Below are positions 41,265-48,921 of a stretch of 64,000 nt of DNA, piece by piece. The DNA comes from Haliscomenobacter hydrossis DSM 1100. GTDB taxonomy: Bacteria; Bacteroidota; Bacteroidia; Chitinophagales; Saprospiraceae. Made by a program: the position numbers and the translations under genes. Each line of letters opens with the position of its first letter. Position 1 is the first letter of the stretch. The notes under the pieces were generated by a model, which ran no database searches, was not told where the DNA came from, and saw nothing but the letters and a program-made list of their open reading frames with translations. The stretch spans positions 2,108,001-2,172,000 of the forward strand of contig NC_015510.1 in assembly GCF_000212735.1 (NCBI RefSeq). The letters run 5' to 3'.

Positions 41265-43394
41265 ATGAACACCATTCAAAAAATGTTTCTTTTTGCTTTA
41301 GGCATCTCTGGTATCGTAATACTCAGCAGCAGCGGTATGCTAAAACCCAGTGTAGACGGGCGTTACGACAAGATTTTACACACCGTCGGGCAACTGCTGG
41401 GTCAAGAGCACTATAACCCGCAAGCCTTCAATGACGAATTTTCCGAAAAAATAGTCTCCGCTTATGTGAAGCAGTTGGATCCCGAAAAAATTATTTTTTT
41501 ACAATCCGACATCAAAGAGCTCAACAAATACAACCACGCCATCGACGAGGAGATCAAAGGCAATCCGGTGGCATTTTTTTACAAAGCCAATGAACTATAC
41601 AAATCAAGGCTAAACGAAATCAAAAACAGCTGCGCCAGTTTGTTGGAAAAACCTTTCCATTTTCAGGCAATGGACAGCATCGTGACTGATTTTGACAAAA
41701 GAGCCTACGCCGCAAACACCAAAGCGCAGTTGCAGCAGTGGCAAAAAAAGCTGAAGTTCATCACCCTCGAAAAACTGGTGGATTTGCAGGAAGATCGGGA
41801 CAAGATCAAATCCGATACGGTCAAAAAAGCCAGCGACGAAGAACTTGAAGTCCAAGCCCGCGCTTTTGCCAAAACCAGCATGGACAAATCCCTCGATCGA
41901 CTCCTGAACAAAACCACCGACGACGATCGTTTCAGCATGTTTGTGACCACCATCACCAATACGATGGACCCCCATACCGATTATTTTATGCCCGTGGAAA
42001 AAAGAGCCTGGGATGAAAGGTTGTCGGGCAAATTCTACGGGATCGGCGCCATGATTGGCGAAGGAAACGGGTACGTCAAAATTGCCAGCGTAACGCAAGG
42101 CGGCCCCGCGTGGAAAACCACCGAAGTCAACGACGGAGACCTCATCATGAAAATAGCCGAAGGGGATAAGCCTCCGGTAGATGTGGCGGGTTATGACATT
42201 CCCGACGCCATCAAATTGATCCGCGGCAGCAAAGGCAGCACCGTAAAATTGACCCTCAAAAAGGCCGATGGCACGGTGAAAACCGTGGCCATTGTACGCG
42301 AAGAATTGAAACTGGAAGAAACCTTTGCCAAAAGTTCCATCATCAATGAAGGGGATAAAAAAACAGGCTACATCTACTTGCCCAAGTTTTACATGCCCAT
42401 CGGCGAAGGTGAAGGCCGCAGTTGTGCCGAAGACGTGGCCAACGAGCTGAAAAAATTGCAACATGAAAAAGTAGACGGCGTCATCCTGGATTTGCGCGAC
42501 AATGGCGGCGGCAGTCTGTACGAAGTGGTCAAAATGGTCGGGCTTTTCATCCCCGATGGCCCCGTGGTACAAGTCAAAAACGGCGATGGCCGTTCAACCT
42601 TCCTGGCTGACCAGGACAATGGCGCTACCCTCTACAGCGGGCCGCTCGTGGTGATGGTCAACGAATTCAGCGCCTCGGCTTCCGAAATTTTTGCAGCAGC
42701 GATCCAGGATTACAAGCGGGGTATTGTGATTGGCAGTTCTTCGACCTACGGCAAAGGCACGGTACAACGTCCAATTCCCTTGAGCAGCAGTCTGGACCAG
42801 AACAACCTCGGCACCGTACACCTGACCATGCAAAAATACTACCGCATCAACGGCTCTTCTACCCAATTAAAAGGGGTGGTGTCGGATATCCTTTTGCCAG
42901 GATATTATGAGGAGTACAAGTTTAAAGAAAAAGACAATCCTAGTGCCCTGGCCTGGGACGAAATCCGTCAACTCGCTTACAAGCCCTGGAACAAGCAGCC
43001 CGACCTCGAGTTTGTGCGTCAGCGTTTCCAAAAGCGCGACAGCAGTGGGGTGATGAAAAAAATTCAGGAAAACACCTCTTGGTTGGCCAGCCAGAATGAA
43101 GCAGCCGATCAGCTCAACATCCAAAAGTACAAGGAAAAAATGCAGGCTGTACGCGCCAAAGCCGCCCAAACCCGTGAACTGATGCAGCTCCCAAAAGCCA
43201 TGAACATCAGCAAAACGGGGGAAAGCAGTAGCGCCGATCAGCCAGAAGATGCCACTGCCGATGTCAACAGCCGTTGGTTGAATTATTTGAAAAAAGACCG
43301 GTATTTGTACGAGGCGACCATGGTGCTGAATGATTTGTTGCAGAGTCCGGGGATAACGAGCACAACGAAACCCGCTCCGACACAGAAGAATTAA
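41265..43394 (+). CDS. prc: C-terminal processing protease, S41 family (Tsp/Prc type)
   Basis: 709 residues. A signal-anchor-like N-terminus (FLFALGISGIVILSSSGML) leads to a Tsp-type N-terminal helical domain (about 30-235), a PDZ domain (about 250-345: FYGIGAMIGEGNGYVKIASV; NDGDLIMKIAEGD), then the S41 protease core with the substrate loop VILDLRDNGGGSLYEVV, nucleophile Ser in VNEFSASASEIFAAAIQDY and general base Lys in GSSSTYGKGTVQRPIP. The C-terminal DUF3340-like region follows. Such proteases trim C-termini of periplasmic proteins and control peptidoglycan hydrolases. Start ATG 41265. The region 40889-41264 upstream holds the IS right end and half of the split palindrome. Confidence 0.93.
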   Translation: MNTIQKMFLFALGISGIVILSSSGMLKPSVDGRYDKILHTVGQLLGQEHYNPQAFNDEFSEKIVSAYVKQLDPEKIIFLQSDIKELNKYNHAIDEEIKGNPVAFFYKANELYKSRLNEIKNSCASLLEKPFHFQAMDSIVTDFDKRAYAANTKAQLQQWQKKLKFITLEKLVDLQEDRDKIKSDTVKKASDEELEVQARAFAKTSMDKSLDRLLNKTTDDDRFSMFVTTITNTMDPHTDYFMPVEKRAWDERLSGKFYGIGAMIGEGNGYVKIASVTQGGPAWKTTEVNDGDLIMKIAEGDKPPVDVAGYDIPDAIKLIRGSKGSTVKLTLKKADGTVKTVAIVREELKLEETFAKSSIINEGDKKTGYIYLPKFYMPIGEGEGRSCAEDVANELKKLQHEKVDGVILDLRDNGGGSLYEVVKMVGLFIPDGPVVQVKNGDGRSTFLADQDNGATLYSGPLVVMVNEFSASASEIFAAAIQDYKRGIVIGSSSTYGKGTVQRPIPLSSSLDQNNLGTVHLTMQKYYRINGSSTQLKGVVSDILLPGYYEEYKFKEKDNPSALAWDEIRQLAYKPWNKQPDLEFVRQRFQKRDSSGVMKKIQENTSWLASQNEAADQLNIQKYKEKMQAVRAKAAQTRELMQLPKAMNISKTGESSSADQPEDATADVNSRWLNYLKKDRYLYEATMVLNDLLQSPGITSTTKPAPTQKN

Positions 43395-43412
43395 TACTGG
43401 ACTTGAGATAAG

Positions 43413-43620
43413 TTGATTATCAGGCAATTTTTGGCATAAGGCTCTTTTGAGTTACGAGGTCCGAGTACATGACTTACGAGTTTAGAAGTGAGCTACCGCA
43501 GCGACTTAGACACAGTCCTTGTCCAGGTCGCTGCGGCAGCTCACTTCTAAACTCGTAAGTCATGTACTCGGACCTCGCAACTCAAAAAAACAAGAAAATT
43601 ATCAATTGCTTGATATTCAA
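43413..43620. repeat. MITE-like palindromic element, copy A
   Basis: A 208-bp element. Inner arms of 58 bp, 43448-43505 (TGAGTTACGAGGTCCGAG...) and 43527-43584 (...CTCGGACCTCGCAACTCA), are inverted repeats with few mismatches. Outer ends TTGATTATCAGGCAATT and (inverted) TTGAATATCAAGCAATT also match. It fills the gap between the processing protease and the next gene, whose ATG is 13 bp downstream. A second copy is at 45971-46196. Confidence 0.88.
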
Positions 43621-43633
43621 CACACCTCAAGCC

Positions 43634-45175
43634 ATGAAAACCATAATTATTTTACTTGTTTTGATGTGCTCAATCAGCAGCACATCCGCTCAAATCCATC
43701 CCCAATGGGGTGAACTCAAACCAGGCCCCCATGCCGTTGGGTATCAAGTATTCCATCACTACGACTACGGCCGCCACATTCGACCCAGGCTCGATTTTGA
43801 AGGCAAAGAAAACGCCGGAGAAGAAGCCCTGCCCATCCAAATCAGCATGTGGTACCCAGCGCAGGCCAGCAATACCCCCAAAATGCGCTACGAGGAGTAC
43901 CTCTACATCGGCAAGCAGAAAAATACCTTCCTGCCCTTGAGCGCTGAAGAAAAAAAAGCAGCGGGCAATGACCTCCTTTTCCCGGCCAAGTTCGGCGCAG
44001 GCATCGACCTCTCGGATGACCAGTTGCAGCACATTTTACAAACGCCCTGCGCCGCCACTCAAAATGCCAAAAATCTCAAGGGGCCTTTCCCGCTCATCAT
44101 TTCCGGCACTGACGGCGGTCCGCATTCCAACAACATCCTTTGTGAATACCTCGCCAGTTTGGGGTATGTCGTGCTCCAAACCCCCAGCGCAGCGCATACC
44201 AGCACCTTGCAAGCCAACAAACCACAATTGGCCCTGGCCGAACGGATGGGCAACCTTGAACACCTGATGGCTTTTGCCAAAACCTTGAGCTTTGTCGATG
44301 GGCTGCGGGTGGGCATTTTGGGCGTAAATTTTGACGGCATGTCGGCCCTGTTGTACCAAATGAAAAACATGCAAGCCGATGCAGTTGTCAGCCTGGACGG
44401 CTGGGAAGGCAAAGCCGGCAGCAAATCGGTCTTGTTTGCATCTCCTTTTTTTGATGCCAACAAAATGCGGGTGCCTTATTTTACGGTACAACAAGACGAA
44501 AAAGATCCACCACCGTATTTACAACCCGACCAGAGCGTTTTTGATACTTTTTTGTACTCGGATCGCTATTATGGAGTTTTGCAGGGAATGAATCACGCCT
44601 ATCTAATCGCCAATCTGGCCCTTATCCCGGATTTAGCGCCGGACAAGCGTAAAGCCTATCATTTTATTTTTTCCAGCATCGGCCAATTTTTTGAGGCGTA
44701 TTTAAAAAAATCGAGCACCGCTTTGGCTTTTATTCAACAATCCGCACTTGAAAATGGGTACCCGGAGGGCATACACAAAGTGGAATTGAAAAAGCAGGCG
44801 TTCCCCGCAGTACCCAGCCCTGAGGAGTTTGAAAAAATCGTCATGTCCGGCGAGATGGACAAAGCAATGCACATCTTACAGGAAGGCAAAAAGAACAATC
44901 CCGGATTGAGTTTATTCGATCTGCAAACCCTCAATCTGTATGCTTTCCGATTCACCCAACGCCAACAACCGGAAACGGTACGGGCCATTTGGCAATTGGG
45001 TGTGGAAGCTTTTCCCAACTCGGCCTGGGCGATGGAAAAACTAGGGGATGCTCATTTGGTGCTGAGCAATAAATCCGACGCCCTGCATTGTTTTGAAAAG
45101 GCCCTGGCACTGTTGGGAAATGATCCGGCAAGTGCAGCAATAGCAGAGAAAATCAAAAAATTAAAAGAACAGTAA
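43634..45175 (+). CDS. Alpha/beta-hydrolase-like secreted protein with TPR end
   Basis: 514 residues from ATG 43634 (MKTIIILLVLMCSISSTSAQ, signal peptide); the in-frame ATG at 43562 lies in the repeat and is rejected. Residues about 20-400 follow secreted alpha/beta hydrolases of the PAF-acetylhydrolase/dienelactone hydrolase group (ALPIQISMWYPAQAS; FPLIISGTDGGPHSNNILCE; YGVLQGMNHAYLI). The nucleophile elbow reads GILGVNFDG at 227-235: Asn232 stands where Ser or Cys is expected, so the protein may lack hydrolase activity. The C-terminal 80 residues form TPR helices (AWAMEKLGDAHLVLSNKSDA). Function unknown; a binding role is possible. Confidence 0.75.
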   Translation: MKTIIILLVLMCSISSTSAQIHPQWGELKPGPHAVGYQVFHHYDYGRHIRPRLDFEGKENAGEEALPIQISMWYPAQASNTPKMRYEEYLYIGKQKNTFLPLSAEEKKAAGNDLLFPAKFGAGIDLSDDQLQHILQTPCAATQNAKNLKGPFPLIISGTDGGPHSNNILCEYLASLGYVVLQTPSAAHTSTLQANKPQLALAERMGNLEHLMAFAKTLSFVDGLRVGILGVNFDGMSALLYQMKNMQADAVVSLDGWEGKAGSKSVLFASPFFDANKMRVPYFTVQQDEKDPPPYLQPDQSVFDTFLYSDRYYGVLQGMNHAYLIANLALIPDLAPDKRKAYHFIFSSIGQFFEAYLKKSSTALAFIQQSALENGYPEGIHKVELKKQAFPAVPSPEEFEKIVMSGEMDKAMHILQEGKKNNPGLSLFDLQTLNLYAFRFTQRQQPETVRAIWQLGVEAFPNSAWAMEKLGDAHLVLSNKSDALHCFEKALALLGNDPASAAIAEKIKKLKEQ

Positions 45176-45184
45176 ACGCTGAAA

Positions 45185-45210
45185 CGACAAATCGCGTAGC
45201 GATGACCCAT
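45185..45210. repeat. 26-bp dispersed repeat piece
   Basis: CGACAAATCGCGTAGCGATG plus ACCCAT is an exact inverted copy of 36535-36560, the right end of the nested palindrome. It contains the small palindrome TCGCGTAGCGA. It lies 10 bp after the hydrolase-like gene. The rest of 45211-45375 shows only a CCCCCCAGGCTGGGGG hairpin (about 45295-45310). Confidence 0.7.
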
Positions 45211-45375
45211 TTTCGGGAACAGGTTAAATGCTCATTTCTTTCATTTTAATTGCTGATTTACATGGATTTTGCTTGATCTTAGCCCTACTCAATACCCCCC
45301 AGGCTGGGGGATGGTTTATTTGTTGACCATAGTTACTTTTGATCATGAAGTTTGATTTCCCAGATCTAAAAAAAC

Positions 45376-45834
45376 ATGGTCATGCAAACAATGAAATTCA
45401 CTCTTTTGCTGCTCTTTTTTGCTTTGTTTTCCAGTGCCAAGGCCCTCGCTCAAAGCACCGCTACCGATAGTGTAAGCCTCGCCCTCAACGATTACATCGA
45501 CGCTTTTTATTATGGAGATACCGCCAAAATTCACCGGAGCGTTGACCCTGCAGCGTACAAATACGGGTATTACCGCCCGCGCAACAGCAACAGTTTTGAA
45601 GGCTCCCAAATGACTTTCCGCGGAATGATTGAGTATGCTGCGGGCGTACTGCGCAAGGGCAAAAACCCGAATGTGGAAAAATTTCCCCGCAAAACGGAGG
45701 TATATGAGGTATTGGATAAAACGGCTTGTGGCAAAGTGACGGCCTGGTGGGGTACGGATTACATCTTGCTGGCCAAACTCAATGGCGGATGGAAGATCAC
45801 GCATGTGTTGTGGCAGTCTCCGGCGAAGCAGTAA
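45376..45834 (+). CDS. Secreted NTF2-like protein (lumazine-binding-like)
   Basis: 152 residues with signal peptide (MKFTLLLLFFALFSSAKALA from the third possible ATG at 45391; ATGs at 45376 and 45382 are in frame just before). The mature part is one NTF2/SnoaL-type cone fold: VSLALNDYIDAFYYGDTAKI, HRSVDPAAYKYG, KVTAWWGTDYILLAKLNGGW and KITHVLWQ. This matches the putative lumazine-binding group (PF12893-like), which in Bacteroidota is common as small periplasmic proteins of unknown ligand. No catalytic residues can be assigned. Confidence 0.8.
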   Translation: MVMQTMKFTLLLLFFALFSSAKALAQSTATDSVSLALNDYIDAFYYGDTAKIHRSVDPAAYKYGYYRPRNSNSFEGSQMTFRGMIEYAAGVLRKGKNPNVEKFPRKTEVYEVLDKTACGKVTAWWGTDYILLAKLNGGWKITHVLWQSPAKQ

Positions 45835-45970
45835 CGCACTTTCTTTAGCGTATCAACGCGACGATTCAATTTGATTCGACTACGTCAAATCGTTTTTACC
45901 ACGACGACGACGTTTTTATGCGACATTCTACTGCATGATGTGAGTGCTTAACCATTAGGTTTGGCGCAAG

Positions 45971-46196
45971 TTGATGATTAGGCAATTGAAAAAATGTCTA
46001 ATCATTTTGTTAAAAGGCTCTTTTGAGTTAAGAGTTCCGAGTACATGACTTACGAGTTTAGAAGTGGGCTACCGCAGCGACTTGGTTTAGGACAGTGTCT
46101 AAGTCGCTGCGGCAGCTCACTTCTAAACTCGTAAGTCATGTACTCGGAACTCTTAACTCAAAAAAACAAGAAAATTATCAATTGCTTGATAATCAA
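45971..46196. repeat. MITE-like palindromic element, copy B
   Basis: A 226-bp copy of the element at 43413. Inner arms 46024-46081 (TGAGTTAAGAGTTCCGAG...) and 46103-46160 (...CTCGGAACTCTTAACTCA) pair, with changes relative to copy A that match on both arms. The tail AACAAGAAAATTATCAATTG is the same as in copy A. It ends 15 bp before the methylglyoxal synthase stop. The rest of 45835-45970 shows only a short ACGACGACG run. Confidence 0.88.
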
Positions 46197-46211
46197 ATCG
46201 CCTCAAGTATA

Positions 46212-46595
46212 TTATTGCTCCTTCATTTCATGCTCCAACGACTGCACAAAACGTAAGCCCGCTGCCGGATTGGTCGCCAATGGAATATTGTGCACATCAC
46301 ACAAGCGCATCAACATGCTGACATCCACTTCGTGGGGGTGTTTGCCGAGGGGATCGCGGAAAAAAATGATCATGTCCACCTTGCCTTCCACCATCCGGCT
46401 GGCGATTTGGGCATCGCCTCCCAGTGGCCCGCTTAACATCTTTTCAATTTCCAGGCCAGCTTTTTCCAGGTAAGTCCCCGTGGTACCCGTTGCGATCAAT
46501 TTGATGTTGTGTTCCTTAAAAAAATCGATATGATCTCGAACAAAACCCACCATATCTACTTTTTTACTATCGTGTGCAATCAATGCAATGGTCAT
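46212..46595 (-). CDS. mgsA: Methylglyoxal synthase
   Basis: 127 residues, close to the short form of the family. It converts dihydroxyacetone phosphate to methylglyoxal and phosphate, a bypass of lower glycolysis when phosphate is limiting. Diagnostic stretches: IALIAHDSKKVDM (start), ATGTTGTYLEKAG, the active-site MLSGPLGGDAQIASRM with the catalytic Asp of GGD, and IFFRDPLGKHPHEVDV with the phosphate-binding and catalytic His. The C-terminus QSLEHEMKEQ is shorter than in E. coli MgsA but all active-site residues are present. ATG start at 46595, divergent from the DUF2911 gene. Confidence 0.97.
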   Translation of the reverse strand: MTIALIAHDSKKVDMVGFVRDHIDFFKEHNIKLIATGTTGTYLEKAGLEIEKMLSGPLGGDAQIASRMVEGKVDMIIFFRDPLGKHPHEVDVSMLMRLCDVHNIPLATNPAAGLRFVQSLEHEMKEQ

Positions 46596-46702
46596 GTTGT
46601 GGAATTTTTTCGCTGGTGAAAATAGATTAAGTTATCGGTGTCGTAAACTTTTTGCCCCCCTAAATTGTATGAGATACCAGAAAACTTGTCTTGCATGGTA
46701 GG

Positions 46703-46735
46703 TTTGCACAACCTAATCCAGATTCAATATCTTTG
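46703..46735 (+). promoter_or_regulatory. Bacteroidota-type promoter of the DUF2911 gene
   Basis: TTTG at 46703-46706 and TATCTTTG at 46728-46735 match the -33 TTTG and -7 TAnnTTTG consensus exactly, with a 21-bp spacer. The start codon is at 46818, so the mRNA would carry a leader of about 75 bases. Confidence 0.75.
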
Positions 46736-46817
46736 TCTGGAAATAAATGAAAAAATTAAACGTTTGCAAACCACAAACCAGGATTTACCAACTTAATTTC
46801 ATAAATCAAACGTAACT

Positions 46818-47672
46818 ATGAAAAAGTTCTGCTCGATTGTTGCAGCCCTTTCAATGGCGCTTGCTATGGCTTTGCCGCTTAGCGCCCAAATTCAAACACC
46901 CGCGGCAAGTCCTACCGTTGAACTAAAAACCAAAGTAGGTCTTACGGATGTTTCCTTGCTTTACTCTCGCCCTAGCATCAAGGGTCGTACTGTTTTTGCT
47001 GCTGCCAAAACCTCCGTGGTTCCTTTTGGTACCATGTGGAGAACAGGCGCCAACTCTGCTACCAAAATTTCTTTCAGTGACGACGTTACCATTGGTGGTA
47101 CGGCCATCAAGAAAGGTGATTATGCCATTTTCTCTACCCCCGGTGCTACCGAGTGGAAGGTGATGTTCTTCAACTACGAAACAACCAACGCGGGTGGATA
47201 CGGTGACAAAACTGCGGTTGCTACCTGGACTTTAAAGCCACAAAAATTGGCCGAAAAGGTAGAAACCTTTACCATCGACATCAACGACCAAACGATGGAC
47301 AAAGCGAGCATCAACATCATCTGGGAAAACACCAAGGTGAGCATGCCTTTGAGCGTAGATGTTGAAGGCAAAGTAAAGGCCAGCATCGATCGTGTATTGG
47401 CTGGTCCTTCTGCCAACGATTATTTCACCGCTGGTTCTTACTACCACGATACCAAAAAAGACCTGAACAAGGCTTTGGAATGGGTACAAAAAGCCAATGC
47501 CATGTCTCCTCAATTCTGGACCCTGCGCAAAGAATCGCTGATTCTGGCTGACCTGGGCAAGAAAAAAGAAGCCATCGAAGTAGCGATGAAGTCTCTGGCC
47601 GCTGCTAAAGAAGCTAAAAACCAGGATTACATCAATATGAACGAAGCGTCTATCGCGGAGTGGAAGAAATAA
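46818..47672 (+). CDS. Secreted DUF2911 protein
   Basis: 284 residues with signal peptide (MKKFCSIVAALSMALAMALP). DUF2911 is evident: VSLLYSRPSIKGRTVF (about 50-65), PFGTMWRTGANSATKISFSD, GDYAIFSTPGATEWKVMFFN, and SINIIWENTKVSMPL. The last 90 residues form helices like a short TPR unit (ALEWVQKANAMSPQFWTLRK). DUF2911 proteins are abundant in Bacteroidota and have no known function; their beta-rich fold is periplasmic or surface-exposed. A matched promoter lies at 46703-46735 and a palindrome follows the stop, so this is a single-gene unit, probably well expressed. Confidence 0.93.
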   Translation: MKKFCSIVAALSMALAMALPLSAQIQTPAASPTVELKTKVGLTDVSLLYSRPSIKGRTVFAAAKTSVVPFGTMWRTGANSATKISFSDDVTIGGTAIKKGDYAIFSTPGATEWKVMFFNYETTNAGGYGDKTAVATWTLKPQKLAEKVETFTIDINDQTMDKASINIIWENTKVSMPLSVDVEGKVKASIDRVLAGPSANDYFTAGSYYHDTKKDLNKALEWVQKANAMSPQFWTLRKESLILADLGKKKEAIEVAMKSLAAAKEAKNQDYINMNEASIAEWKK

Positions 47673-47681
47673 GTTTTTTTT

Positions 47682-47764
47682 AGCTGTCAGCTATGAGCTA
47701 TCAGCTGTGAGCTATCAGAAGGTAGCGCATAGCTGATGGCTCATAGCTCACAGCTGATGGCTAA
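47682..47764. repeat. AGCTATGAGCTATCAG-type palindrome overlapping a gene end
   Basis: Left arm 47682-47718 and right arm 47729-47764 are imperfect inverted repeats made of AGCTATGAGC / TCAGCTGTGAGC units. It separates convergent genes, and its right arm reaches into the last codons of the epimerase gene, supplying the stop and the final Ser-His-Gln-Leu. Confidence 0.8.
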
Positions 47765-48566
47765 ACTTGTACCCCAACTCCCGCTTAACCTTTTCGTTAC
47801 TGACTATTTTAAAGCGGGGGGCTTCATCGGGTAAAAAAGTGGGCGCTTCAAAACCCTCTTCTAGCGCCCGAGCCGTATAAAAATCGGCCTTACGCGGATG
47901 CTCGTCCGCACAAACGTTGTACAATTTGCCCCAGGCGTTCTGCTGAATCAGGGCTTCAATTACACCCATACAATCTTCCAGCTTTACCAGATTAACCGGG
48001 GCATTGCCTTCGGGCACATCGCGTTTGCCCGCAAAAAAGCGACCCGCCTTGCGATCGCCGCCTACCAGACCCGACATGCGCAAAATGGAAGAGGCTGTAT
48101 TCGGAAAATCCGTTTTCACCGCCTGTTCTGCGGCGATTAGCGCCCGAGCAGAGGGGGTGTCGGGGTGTAGTTCTGAAGCCTCAGTCACCACCTCGTTCAC
48201 ATCGCCGTACACGCTGGTGGAACCAATGAACAGGATTTTTTGTACAGCATGTGTCTTGGCAAAATCCAAGATTGCTTGGATTTGGGCGGGATACCAGGCT
48301 TCCACATCGGGCCGTCGGCGTGAGGGAGGGATATTCAGAATTATCAAATCTGTGTCAAAAAATGCCGGATCACTTACATTAATTTTGGATTGGTCTACGC
48401 TCAGCAAACAAGGATTCAATGCGTCAGCTTGCAGCGCGTGGAGTTTTTCCGGCGTAGTTGTTGAGGTTTTGAGGGAAAAACCCAAGGCTTGCAGGTGTTT
48501 CGCCAAGGGCCAACCCAACCAGCCAGCACCCAAAACAGAAATGGTATGGATAGAATTCAACGCCAT
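47748..48566 (-). CDS. NAD-dependent epimerase/dehydratase family protein, YeeZ-like
   Basis: 272 residues, Rossmann-fold extended SDR. Cofactor loop ISVLGAGWLGWPLAKHLQAL (about 9-28) has the GxGxxG pattern, and the active site shows FIGSTSVYGDVNEVV with Ser and Tyr of the SDR triad in the STSVYG form; VNLVKLEDCMGVIEAL follows. The chain resembles E. coli YeeZ, an SDR of unknown substrate, rather than UDP-sugar epimerases, which carry a longer C-terminal domain. The stop and last four residues (SHQL) come from the palindrome at 47682-47764, suggesting the original C-terminus was changed by repeat insertion. Confidence 0.85.
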   Translation of the reverse strand: MALNSIHTISVLGAGWLGWPLAKHLQALGFSLKTSTTTPEKLHALQADALNPCLLSVDQSKINVSDPAFFDTDLIILNIPPSRRRPDVEAWYPAQIQAILDFAKTHAVQKILFIGSTSVYGDVNEVVTEASELHPDTPSARALIAAEQAVKTDFPNTASSILRMSGLVGGDRKAGRFFAGKRDVPEGNAPVNLVKLEDCMGVIEALIQQNAWGKLYNVCADEHPRKADFYTARALEEGFEAPTFLPDEAPRFKIVSNEKVKRELGYKFSHQL

Positions 48567-48669
48567 GTTAATTTTTGATTTGACAATTCAATACAATTTC
48601 CCTAACTTAGAAATCTGAAATAAGTTTTCCTGAAATAACAGGTTTGTAAAATACCAAAAAGAAACGCTG

Positions 48670-48921
48670 ATGCATCCAAAACAACCTTATAAGCCCATTA
48701 GCTGCGACTTTTATGACGAGCTGGAAGCATTTGCTACCCAGCAAAAGATTGTTTTGGTAGAATTTGAAACCCCTGAAGGCAACATGCGCCATTGCGAAGT
48801 GCGGATCGTGAACCTACAAACCCGCAACAAAGAAGAATTTGTGCAACTCGACAATGGCCTGGAAGTCCGTCTGGACTACATCCACAGTGTTGATGGTACG
48901 CTCATGCCCGATCATTGCTGA
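48670..48921 (+). CDS. rof: Rof-like Rho-binding antiterminator
   Basis: 83 residues. YKPISCDFYDELEAFATQQK at 10-29 corresponds to the E. coli Rof (YaeO) opening YQPINCDDYDNLE, and the rest keeps the small beta-barrel pattern (VEFETPEGNMRHCEVRIVNL; FVQLDNGLEVRLDYIHSV). Rof binds the Rho primary site, blocks RNA loading and reduces Rho-dependent termination. The match over the first third is strong and the length is normal. Its last 10 bp overlap the end of the convergent beta-helix gene at 48912. Confidence 0.88.
   Translation: MHPKQPYKPISCDFYDELEAFATQQKIVLVEFETPEGNMRHCEVRIVNLQTRNKEEFVQLDNGLEVRLDYIHSVDGTLMPDHC

Noticed and set aside
41610-42572. 320-codon open frame on the minus strand
   Set aside because: Antisense to the S41 protease gene, whose catalytic motifs are intact; no motif in the antisense frame.
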